NCBI GenBank assembly: GCA_002395605.1
Contig: DGXO01000069.1
Location: 10,434 to 45,190 of the forward strand
Length of the DNA: 34,757 nucleotides
Source: Bacteroidales bacterium UBA4230
GTDB lineage: Bacteria; Bacteroidota; Bacteroidia; Bacteroidales; UBA932
Direction of reading: 5' to 3'
The stretch's first letter is position 1. Every line of letters begins with the position of its first letter. This document shows, piece after piece, positions 16,430 to 23,447 of the stretch. Under the pieces are notes generated by a model, which was not told where the DNA came from, did no database searches, and worked only from the letters and a program-made list of their open reading frames with translations. The translations under genes were made by a program, and so were the position numbers.

Positions 16430-17989
16430 ATGAAAACAGTTAAATATATCCTTTCCGTTATCGCTGCGGTGTCGGTACTCGCTTCCTGCGTCAAGGACCT
16501 CAACGTGGTCCCTATCGACCCCAACAAAAACACTGCCGACAAAGCCCTGAATTCTCCGGAAGCATTTGAGGCTTTCCTCGCAGGTATCTATACAGGTTAT
16601 GGCACATCCGGTTATTACGGCCCCAACGGAGATCCTTCAATCTCCGGTCTTGACGGCGGTATGAGCCAGTATGTCCGTGGCCTTTTCCACCTCTGCGAAC
16701 TCTCCACGGACGTTTACGTCTGCGGTTGGAACGACGAAGGTGTTCCGGATGTCTGCAAGATGCAGTGGGACCAGAATACCGGTCTTATCTACTCCATCTA
16801 TTCCCGCATGTTCTTCCAGATTGCCCAGTGCAACGAGTTCATCCGCCAGGCAAAGGCCACTTCCGTAAACCTTCCCAAGAAGGATGAGTGGATTGCCGAA
16901 GCCCGTGCTCTTCGCGCCCTGAGCTATTATCACGCAATTGACAACTTCGGCAATGTTCCTTTTGCCGACGAGACTTCGGTGGTGGGCCAGACTCCCGTCC
17001 GTATCACCCGCTCCGACCTTTTCAACTGGCTTGAGACCGAACTCAAGGACATCATTGACAATTCTGCACTCCCTGCAGCGCGTGCCGGAGAATACGGCCA
17101 TATTGACAAGGGTGCCGCCAAGATGATCCTTGCAAAGCTCTACCTCAATGCAAAGGTGTACATCGGCACTGAAAAATGGGCCGAATGCGCTGCTGTCCTC
17201 AAGGACCTCATGGACGACGGCTATAGCCTTCACACCACTCCCCGCGGCACCACATACAGCGCCTACCAGGACCTCTTCCTTGCCGACAACGACAAGTGCA
17301 CGGATGAAATCATCTTCGCAATCGAACAGGATGGTACCGACACCCAGTCCTATGGCGTGACCAACTACCTTGTATTCGCCTTCACCGGCGGTTCAATGAT
17401 TGCCTCAGACCTCGGTATCTCCTCCGGTTGGGCAGGTTGCCGTACAACCCCCGAATTCTATGGCAAGTTTACTGCAGCTGACAAGCGCGCCCTGTTCTGG
17501 ACCGACGGCCAGACCACTGACGTGGCTGATTTCGGTGAGTTCACCAACGGCATCGCCTTCCAGAAATACAGGAACAAGAATGCAGACGGAACTTCCGGCA
17601 AGGCCGAAGGTTTCGTAGACATCGACTTCCCTGTATTCCGTTATGCCGATGTCCTCCTGATGGCTGCCGAGTGCGAAGCCAATGGTGCCGCCGTTGACGG
17701 TTATGCCGGCTTCAATCAGGTACGCACCCGTGCCGGACTTGCTACCATCGCAAACCCCTCCAAGCAGGAAATCCTTGACGAGCGTGCCCGTGAGCTCTAT
17801 CTTGAGCTGTGGCGCCGTCAGGACCTCGTCCGTGCCGACCAATTCACTACCGACAAATACATCTGGCAGTGGAAGGGCGGTGTCCACGACGGTCAGGCCG
17901 TTGAATCTTACAAGAATCTGTACCCGATTCCCACTTCTGACCTTATGGTTAACCCTAACCTGAAGCAGAACGAAGGTTATAACAAATAG
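16430..17989 (+). CDS. SusD/RagB-family glycan-binding lipoprotein
   Basis: The 519-residue lipoprotein has a lipobox ending in LASC (Cys20). The helical SusD N-terminal part is visible in AEARALRALSYYHAIDNFGNV (about 162-182), a typical SusD TPR segment. The C-terminal RagB/SusD region holds ILDERARELYLELWRRQDLVR and the terminal YPIPTSDLMVNPNLKQNEGY. It forms the lid of the SusC transporter and captures the glycan at the cell surface. It follows SusC by 14 bp and precedes the SusE/F-like gene by 5 bp. Confidence 0.96.
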   Translation: MKTVKYILSVIAAVSVLASCVKDLNVVPIDPNKNTADKALNSPEAFEAFLAGIYTGYGTSGYYGPNGDPSISGLDGGMSQYVRGLFHLCELSTDVYVCGWNDEGVPDVCKMQWDQNTGLIYSIYSRMFFQIAQCNEFIRQAKATSVNLPKKDEWIAEARALRALSYYHAIDNFGNVPFADETSVVGQTPVRITRSDLFNWLETELKDIIDNSALPAARAGEYGHIDKGAAKMILAKLYLNAKVYIGTEKWAECAAVLKDLMDDGYSLHTTPRGTTYSAYQDLFLADNDKCTDEIIFAIEQDGTDTQSYGVTNYLVFAFTGGSMIASDLGISSGWAGCRTTPEFYGKFTAADKRALFWTDGQTTDVADFGEFTNGIAFQKYRNKNADGTSGKAEGFVDIDFPVFRYADVLLMAAECEANGAAVDGYAGFNQVRTRAGLATIANPSKQEILDERARELYLELWRRQDLVRADQFTTDKYIWQWKGGVHDGQAVESYKNLYPIPTSDLMVNPNLKQNEGYNK

Positions 17990-17994
17990 CAGAC

Positions 17995-19503
17995 ATGAAA
18001 AAAGTTGTATCTATAATTTCCGCAGGTCTGCTTGCAATCCTTGCAGTATCCTGCGCCAAGGATGAGAAGGTAACCTTCAAAACCAGTGAAGTTACCGCTC
18101 CCGTCATTGGAGAAGTAAACGTCGGTACTGACGTTACTGTAAACTATACTCCGGCCGTTTTCAACATGTCGTTCAACCAGAAGATGCCTGTTTACCATAC
18201 TCTTGGTCTGGTGAAACTTGGCGAAACTGTCTGTGACGTGACCCTGAGTGCGGCCAAGGATAATGGTTCGGCCCTTACAATCTCCGGCAAGAACCTCAAT
18301 GCCGCCCTTCAGAACCGCGGCCTCGCAAACGGCGATGTTGCAGAGCTGTCCCTTGTTGTCCGCGCAACCATCCAGGACCCCTCCAAGGGCGTTACCAACG
18401 GTTATGTGGACTCTGAGGCAAAGTCCATCTCCTGGACCATCAAGGAAGAGGAGAAGCCCGGTGCAGATCCTTATGCAGGCTGGACCGAGAGTGACTGGGG
18501 CGTAACCGGCTCCATCGCTTCTGCCGGAATCAGCTGGGACAAGGATATCACCATGGTAACCGACGGCACATGGCATGTGGCCCGTGGCGTTGTCCTCACA
18601 ACCACCGATGAATTCAAGTTCCGCAAGTACAAGGAGGCCGATCCTTGGGCCGTGAACTTCGGCGGTGACTTCGTTGCCTTTGATGCCGAATTCGCCGTAA
18701 CCCAGGGAGGACCCAACATCAAGGTCACCGAGGACGGTACCTATGACCTCCTCCTGAACCCCGACGGCTCTGTTGCAAAGGTTATCCCTGCCAAGACCGG
18801 CGGTGCTGCCGACCCTTACGCAGGCTGGGAAGACAGTGACTGGGGCGTAACCGGTTCCATCGCTTCGGCCGGAATCAACTGGGACAAGGATATCACCATG
18901 GTAACAGACGGCACATGGCATGTAGCCCGTGGAGTTGTCCTCACCACAACCGATGAATTCAAGTTCCGCAAGTACAAGGAGGCCGATCCTTGGGCCGTGA
19001 ACTTCGGCGGTGACTTCGCTGCATTTGATGCCGAATTCGCCGTAACCCAGGGAGGACCCAACATCAAGGTCACCGCGGACGGTACCTATGACCTCCTCCT
19101 GAACCCCGACGGTTCTGTGGCAAAGGTTATCCCTGCCCAAACCGGCGGTGCAGCCGACCCTTATGCTGGCTTTGACGACAGTGACTGGGGCGTAACCGGT
19201 TCCATCGCTTCGGCCGGAATCAACTGGGACAAGGATATCACCATGGTAACGGACGGTACATGGCATGTGGCCAAGGGCGTTGAACTTACGGCTACCGACG
19301 AGTTCAAGTTCCGTATGTACAAAGAGTCCGATCCTTGGGCAACCAATTTCGGCGGCGACTTCGCTGCATTTGGTGAAGAGTTTGCCGTGACCCAGGGAGG
19401 ACCCAACATCAAGGTCACCGAGGACGGCACCTATGACCTTCTTCTGAACCCTGATGCCGCTGTGGCAAAGGTTGTGAAGAGCGGTGAAGACCCCGGCATT
19501 TAA
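17995..19503 (+). CDS. SusE/SusF-type lipoprotein with three near-identical repeats
   Basis: The 502-residue lipoprotein has a lipobox ending in AVSC (Cys20). Residues about 22-155 resemble the SusE N-terminal Ig-like region. Three consecutive 115-residue repeats then run to the very last residue (158-272, 273-387, 388-502), each with DWGVTGSIASAG, TDEFKFR, WAVNFGG (WATNFGG in repeat 3) and GGPNIKV. These match the starch-binding-type beta-sandwich domain of SusE/SusF. It should sit on the cell surface and help bind glycan for SusCD. It follows SusD by 5 bp and the operon terminator follows. Repeats 1 and 2 differ at only six residues, so the gene grew recently by internal duplication. Confidence 0.9.
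   Translation: MKKVVSIISAGLLAILAVSCAKDEKVTFKTSEVTAPVIGEVNVGTDVTVNYTPAVFNMSFNQKMPVYHTLGLVKLGETVCDVTLSAAKDNGSALTISGKNLNAALQNRGLANGDVAELSLVVRATIQDPSKGVTNGYVDSEAKSISWTIKEEEKPGADPYAGWTESDWGVTGSIASAGISWDKDITMVTDGTWHVARGVVLTTTDEFKFRKYKEADPWAVNFGGDFVAFDAEFAVTQGGPNIKVTEDGTYDLLLNPDGSVAKVIPAKTGGAADPYAGWEDSDWGVTGSIASAGINWDKDITMVTDGTWHVARGVVLTTTDEFKFRKYKEADPWAVNFGGDFAAFDAEFAVTQGGPNIKVTADGTYDLLLNPDGSVAKVIPAQTGGAADPYAGFDDSDWGVTGSIASAGINWDKDITMVTDGTWHVAKGVELTATDEFKFRMYKESDPWATNFGGDFAAFGEEFAVTQGGPNIKVTEDGTYDLLLNPDAAVAKVVKSGEDPGI
18466..19500 (+). repeat. Three tandem 345-bp coding repeats
   Basis: Units at 18466-18810, 18811-19155 and 19156-19500 are each exactly 345 bp. At protein level units 1 and 2 differ at six of 115 residues. 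Unit 3 is more diverged, especially at its end. The repeats are long and similar enough to recombine, so copy number may vary between strains. Confidence 0.95.
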
Positions 19504-19525
19504 TCTCTGATGTCATTTGAATGAT

Positions 19526-19560
19526 GCGGCTGGCCCTGTTTCCGGGCCGGCCGCTTTTTT
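19526..19560 (+). terminator. Terminator of the MFS-SusCD operon
   Basis: An 11-bp stem (GCGGCTGGCCC at 19526-19536 with GGGCCGGCCGC at 19544-19554, one T-G wobble), a 7-nt loop and a run of six T residues. The same stem sequence recurs at 22613 and 23387. Confidence 0.92.
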
Positions 19561-19589
19561 ATTTATCTGATTATTTGTAAATTGCGAGC

Positions 19590-21548
19590 ATGAAAAAAGC
19601 AGTTCTTTTTTTGTGCTTCATAACGCTTGCCATAGCGGCTAGCGCAGGGCCAGCAACGCCATACCCGGTGAAAATGGCGCAGCCGGACGGCAGCACCATT
19701 ACGCTCAGGATTCATGGAGACGAGTATTATAATTGGTATACATCCGAAGACGGAAAAACCGTTTATGAGAGGGGGGAGGACCTCTGGTGGCGTCCCTCTT
19801 CCGGAATTAAGCCGCGCCGCAAGGCCGAATCCCGTATAAATCAGGGTTGGTGGGGAGAAAATGGAAATGGAATGGGGAACAAGCATATCCCGGTTTTGCT
19901 GGTGGAATTCAGCGACAAGCATTTCCATGAAGGGGCATACGATTATTTCCGCCGTGCGCTCAATGATCCTGGTTTTTCCGATAACGGACAATACGGCTCT
20001 GTGAGGGATTATTATATCGATGCGTCTTACGGGCTCTTTACGCCGGAATTTGACGTGATGGGACCTGTGAGGATTTCACGGAAATCCACAGATAAAATCA
20101 GCGGTGATAACTCCGGAAACAATGCTCTTGCCCGCACCGTCATTTTTGAGGCCATGGCAATGCTGGACCCCACGGTTGATTTCTCCATCTACGACCATGA
20201 CAATGACGGATATATAGACACCATTGCGCTCATTTTTCCCGGCATGGGGCAGGAGGAGGGAGGCGGTCCCGATGCAATTTGGTCCCATTCGTCCCATCTC
20301 ACTTATTCCGGCCAAAAGTCATTTGACGGGAAGATTGCCGGAACCTATTTCTGCTCCCCGGAAATGTCCAATGATTTGTCCTCTTTTCACAGGATAGGTA
20401 CCTTCTGTCATGAATTCGGCCATACACTTGGCCTTCCTGATTTATATGATACAAACTATGAGGAAAACGGCACGGCACCCCACCCCTCCTACTGGAATCT
20501 TATGGCTGCAGGCAATCATTTGCCCGTTCCTCCCAGGCTGAGTACTTTTGAGCGTTATCTGCTGGGATATATCAGCAGTTTGGAGACCATTGATGGTGAG
20601 GGCGCTCAAACTATTCCCGGTATGGACCAGGGAAAGGCATATATTCTCCCGGCTTCCAACGGAGGAGAGTACTTCCTTTTTGAGGTCAGAAACACTTACG
20701 GCTGGGATTCCTGCGTTCCGTCGGGCCTGCTTATCTACCATATAGACACTTCCCTGAATCAGATTCACGACACCAATGCTTCGGCCATTTGGAACAGCAA
20801 TCAGATAAATGCTTACGGTGATCACCCTTGCTGCTATATCCTGGGTTCAGTCGGAAATGATTCCTGGAGTTCCTGGAGTATCAAGTCAGAACCGGATTAT
20901 ACCCTTACCGAGTGGTCAGGGGAGCCGGACTACAGGCTTCTGAATATCAGCTATGACGCGGCATTCGGCCAGGCGGCGTTTGACGTGAAATTCGTGGCTC
21001 AGCATATTTCAGGATATGTATATGACAAAGTCGGGAATCCAATCAACGGTGCGGTCCTGAACCTGTCTTCGGCCGCAACAGAGGAAATCCTGGCTACAAC
21101 CACCACCGAGTTCGGCGGTTATTACAGTTTTTATCCGGACGAATCAATGCCGGAGGACCTTGTAATTACCGCTTTCGGGCGTGACTGCATCTCCCAGGAG
21201 GCAAATGTGCATGGCCACTATGTTATAAAGGACTTTACTCTGGAGTCCGTATATACAGACTCTTTCTGGATTGATAGCCGTGCCACCCTGGCCGATTTCG
21301 GCATTTCCTACATTCAGTCGCCTTCGGGGCAGCTTCATGCGGGAGAGTCCTTCCCTTTGAAACTCGTGAAGTCTGTAACCGGAGAGATTGAGTCTCTTCA
21401 CTGGTATGTGGACGGCAATGAAATTACCGAAGACTCGGTGACGTTTTCGTCGGGCCAGCATACCGTCAAGGCCGTGATTGCCTACAAAAACTATTACGGC
21501 GACGGGTTGGAATCGGACACCATTGAGCTTGTCATAAACGTTCTCTAG
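19590..21548 (+). CDS. M6-family secreted metalloprotease (copy 1)
   Basis: The 652-residue protein has an N-terminal signal peptide (MKKAVLFLCFITLAIAASAG). The M6 (immune inhibitor A-like) zinc site is HEFGHTLGLPDLYD, with His274, Glu275 and His278. FSIYDHDNDGYID before it looks like a Ca-binding loop. After the catalytic domain come a carboxypeptidase-regulatory-like domain (about 472-555, ISGYVYDKVGNPINGAVLNL) and a C-terminal Ig-like domain. No type IX sorting domain is apparent. It cleaves proteins outside the cytoplasm; substrate unknown. A TAAATTG (19578-19584) 20 bp after the terminator T-tract is a weak -7 candidate with an almost leaderless transcript. A BACON/SusE-like lipoprotein gene follows by 12 bp, and the pair is duplicated at 23448-27062. 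Confidence 0.92.
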   Translation: MKKAVLFLCFITLAIAASAGPATPYPVKMAQPDGSTITLRIHGDEYYNWYTSEDGKTVYERGEDLWWRPSSGIKPRRKAESRINQGWWGENGNGMGNKHIPVLLVEFSDKHFHEGAYDYFRRALNDPGFSDNGQYGSVRDYYIDASYGLFTPEFDVMGPVRISRKSTDKISGDNSGNNALARTVIFEAMAMLDPTVDFSIYDHDNDGYIDTIALIFPGMGQEEGGGPDAIWSHSSHLTYSGQKSFDGKIAGTYFCSPEMSNDLSSFHRIGTFCHEFGHTLGLPDLYDTNYEENGTAPHPSYWNLMAAGNHLPVPPRLSTFERYLLGYISSLETIDGEGAQTIPGMDQGKAYILPASNGGEYFLFEVRNTYGWDSCVPSGLLIYHIDTSLNQIHDTNASAIWNSNQINAYGDHPCCYILGSVGNDSWSSWSIKSEPDYTLTEWSGEPDYRLLNISYDAAFGQAAFDVKFVAQHISGYVYDKVGNPINGAVLNLSSAATEEILATTTTEFGGYYSFYPDESMPEDLVITAFGRDCISQEANVHGHYVIKDFTLESVYTDSFWIDSRATLADFGISYIQSPSGQLHAGESFPLKLVKSVTGEIESLHWYVDGNEITEDSVTFSSGQHTVKAVIAYKNYYGDGLESDTIELVINVL

Positions 21549-21560
21549 TACACCACAGCC

Positions 21561-22601
21561 ATGAAAAAAGCGTTTTACATATTATTGTCGGCCGCATTAC
21601 TGGTGGCTTCCTGCACGGCGCCGGAGCAGACCGCTCCCGTCAAGGATGAAGGAAAGGAAGATGTCACGCAACCAGAAAAGGAGAAGTCGCGCATCATTCT
21701 TTCATCACCGTCTGTCGGAATAGGTTACCAGGGCGGAGAGATGGAAGTGAAGGTGACGAGTAACGTTGAACTTGAAGTGATTCTTCCGGACACAGCTCCA
21801 TGGATACGTCTTGGAGAAACCAAAGCCCTGACAGAGACCGTCTATACCTTCACCGTTGAGGCCAATCCGGAGACATCTGAGAGACATACCGATATCACCT
21901 TTGCATATAGTGCCGATAACCTGAAGGAAACAGTACACGTTGTCCAGGATGCCTACAAGCCGGAGGATCAGGTAAAAGCGCCTGGAGTTTATGGCATTGC
22001 CGGGCTCAATTTCGTTTACGAGGAAGGGCGGCACCAGTACCTTATAAGAAAAGACGGATCGGCCGATAAATTCGTGATTCTGGATACCGATGCTCAGAAG
22101 TTCTTGTGCATAAGTATGGTTTACAGCGGAATTGCCGGCAGTGTAGTAAACGCGACAATACTGCAGAATGTGAGTCCGGCCATTCAGTCTGTCCATGAGA
22201 ACGTGCGTCTCAAAGTAATAAAAACAGAGGGTAACTATACTTTTTTCTCCAGTGTGGAGGATGATACCAAACTGTTGATGGTCAAGTATTCCAACGACAA
22301 CCCTACGGACTGGAGCATAACCGGCACAATGGTTTTCCCGCAGTGGGACACCATCAATTCCATCCCCATGACACTGGAAGGAGACTGGTGGGTAGCCCGT
22401 GGGGTGAACCTTACGTCGTCAGACGAGTTTAAATTTATCTTCAGACACTCCTGGGAAATCAACAGAGGCGGAAACATGTCTGCCTTAGGGAATCCCTTTT
22501 CCGTCTATCAAGACGGCCCCAACATCGTCCCCGGATTAAACGGCACTTTTGATATCTATATGAATGCCGATACATATTCGGCCTATCTGGTAGCTCACTA
22601 G
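21561..22601 (+). CDS. BACON + SusE/F-like lipoprotein (copy 1)
   Basis: The 346-residue lipoprotein has a lipobox ending in VASC (Cys18). Residues about 45-130 fit a BACON-type domain (RIILSSPSVGIGYQGGEMEV ... TSNVELEVILPDTAPWIRL). About 140-245 is an unassigned middle part (GVYGIAGLNFVYEEGRHQYL). About 250-346 is a SusE/SusF-type module with DWSITGTM, DEFKFIFRHSWEINRGGN and DGPNIVPG. The gene lies 12 bp after the M6 protease stop and a terminator follows. A possible role is to present the protease, or bind its glycosylated substrate, at the cell surface (inference). Confidence 0.82.
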   Translation: MKKAFYILLSAALLVASCTAPEQTAPVKDEGKEDVTQPEKEKSRIILSSPSVGIGYQGGEMEVKVTSNVELEVILPDTAPWIRLGETKALTETVYTFTVEANPETSERHTDITFAYSADNLKETVHVVQDAYKPEDQVKAPGVYGIAGLNFVYEEGRHQYLIRKDGSADKFVILDTDAQKFLCISMVYSGIAGSVVNATILQNVSPAIQSVHENVRLKVIKTEGNYTFFSSVEDDTKLLMVKYSNDNPTDWSITGTMVFPQWDTINSIPMTLEGDWWVARGVNLTSSDEFKFIFRHSWEINRGGNMSALGNPFSVYQDGPNIVPGLNGTFDIYMNADTYSAYLVAH

Positions 22602-22612
22602 ACTCTCGTTTT

Positions 22613-22645
22613 GCGGCTGGCCCTCCCGGGCCGGCCGTTTTTTTT
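22613..22645 (+). terminator. Terminator after lipoprotein copy 1
   Basis: A 10-bp stem (CGGCTGGCCC 22614-22623 with GGGCCGGCCG 22628-22637), a TCCC loop and eight T residues. The T-tract continues into the -33 TTTG of the next promoter (22643-22646). Confidence 0.92.
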
Positions 22646-22673
22646 GATTTTTCGAAAAGACTGATTATATTTG
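22643..22673 (+). promoter_or_regulatory. Predicted promoter of the toxin-antitoxin pair
   Basis: TTTG (22643-22646), 19 bp, then TATATTTG (22666-22673) is a full match to the Bacteroidetes consensus. Start would be near 22680, which makes the ATG at 22691 more likely than that at 22679. GATATCATTT around the start could be an operator for the antitoxin. Confidence 0.7.
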
Positions 22674-22690
22674 CAAAAATGATATCATTT

Positions 22691-22957
22691 ATGGAAACAA
22701 TATCAAGAACGCAAATAGCAGTCAGGTTGCGGCCGGATATTCTGGAAAGGGTGAGGTACAAGGCCCGTCAGGAGAAACTTTCCGTCAATGCCTATATAGA
22801 AAAAACATTGCAGGATGCCTCCCTGGCCAAAATTCCCAAACTTCCGGAGGATTTTGTGGCAGATCCTGTGATTGAATCATTTAACGGAATGATAAAAGCT
22901 CCTTCACAGAAGGAACTTGATGCAGATCCCCGCCTGAGACATATCTTTGGAGTATGA
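22691..22957 (+). CDS. Ribbon-helix-helix-like antitoxin
   Basis: The protein is 88 residues from the ATG at 22691; an alternative ATG at 22679 adds four. The N-terminal part, RTQIAVRLRPDILERVRYKA then LSVNAYIEKTL, fits a short beta-strand followed by two helices as in Arc/MetJ-type (RHH) DNA-binding antitoxins. The C-terminal part (LPEDFVADPVIESF ... DPRLRHIFGV) would wrap around and block the toxin. The stop overlaps the toxin start by 4 bp (ATGA), the usual coupling of type II toxin-antitoxin genes. It likely represses its own promoter. Confidence 0.82.
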   Translation: METISRTQIAVRLRPDILERVRYKARQEKLSVNAYIEKTLQDASLAKIPKLPEDFVADPVIESFNGMIKAPSQKELDADPRLRHIFGV

Positions 22958-23385
22958 GACCGAAAGTATTTCTTGACACCAACGTCATTCTGGATTTGAT
23001 TGTCAGCGAAAGATCCACAAAAGAGGTCAATTGTATTTTTTCGGCCATAAAGATGCACTTGATAGAGGCGCAAGTCTCTGTCCAAAGCTTGTTGGATGCA
23101 TATTACGTGTCAACTAAAGATAAAGTCCCTTTTGAGGCTTTCAAAGCCTTCTTGTCGGAAATCAGACGTTATGTAAACTGGAGTTCTGTTGACAGCATCG
23201 ATCTTGATTGGGCTATGAACAATTATACCGGAGACCTTGAGGATGATGCACAGTATGCCTGTGCATACGATGGCTGCTGCGACTTTTTCATTACACGAGA
23301 TAAAAAGCTTTTGAACAGAAACGCTCCGGGCTGCCCCATGAGGGTAATGTCTCCGGAAGAATTTGTTTCACAGATGGCGTCATAA
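22954..23385 (+). CDS. PIN-domain toxin (VapC-like ribonuclease)
   Basis: The 143-residue PIN domain begins VFLDTNVILDLI with the first acidic residue, Asp8. Further acidic residues are at the expected places: Glu96-Asp97-Asp98 in GDLEDDAQYACA and Asp116 in FFITRDKKL. PIN toxins cut RNA (often tRNA or rRNA) and are inactive when bound by the antitoxin. The second conserved acidic position is less clear; Asp48 in SLLDAYY is a candidate. The length is typical. The pair sits between the two copies of the M6-lipoprotein module. Confidence 0.87.
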   Translation: MRPKVFLDTNVILDLIVSERSTKEVNCIFSAIKMHLIEAQVSVQSLLDAYYVSTKDKVPFEAFKAFLSEIRRYVNWSSVDSIDLDWAMNNYTGDLEDDAQYACAYDGCCDFFITRDKKLLNRNAPGCPMRVMSPEEFVSQMAS

Positions 23386-23386
23386 A

Positions 23387-23421
23387 GCGGCTGGCCCTCG
23401 CGGGCCGGCCGCTTGTTTTTT
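23387..23421 (+). terminator. Terminator after the toxin gene
   Basis: The stem GCGGCTGGCCC (23387-23397) with GGGCCGGCCGC (23402-23412), a TCGC loop and TTGTTTTTT. It begins one base after the toxin stop codon. The arms are identical to those of the terminator at 19526, which likewise lies about 60 bp before an M6 gene. Confidence 0.9.
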
Positions 23422-23442
23422 CCCCGGATTCTGTGTAACTTG
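23412..23442 (+). promoter_or_regulatory. Possible promoter of M6 protease copy 2
   Basis: CTTG (23412-23415), 20 bp, then TAACTTG (23436-23442). Both elements deviate from consensus, and the start site would lie almost at the ATG (23448). The same arrangement (TAAATTG) precedes copy 1, so it may be real and conserved with the duplication. Confidence 0.3.
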
Positions 23443-23447
23443 CGACT

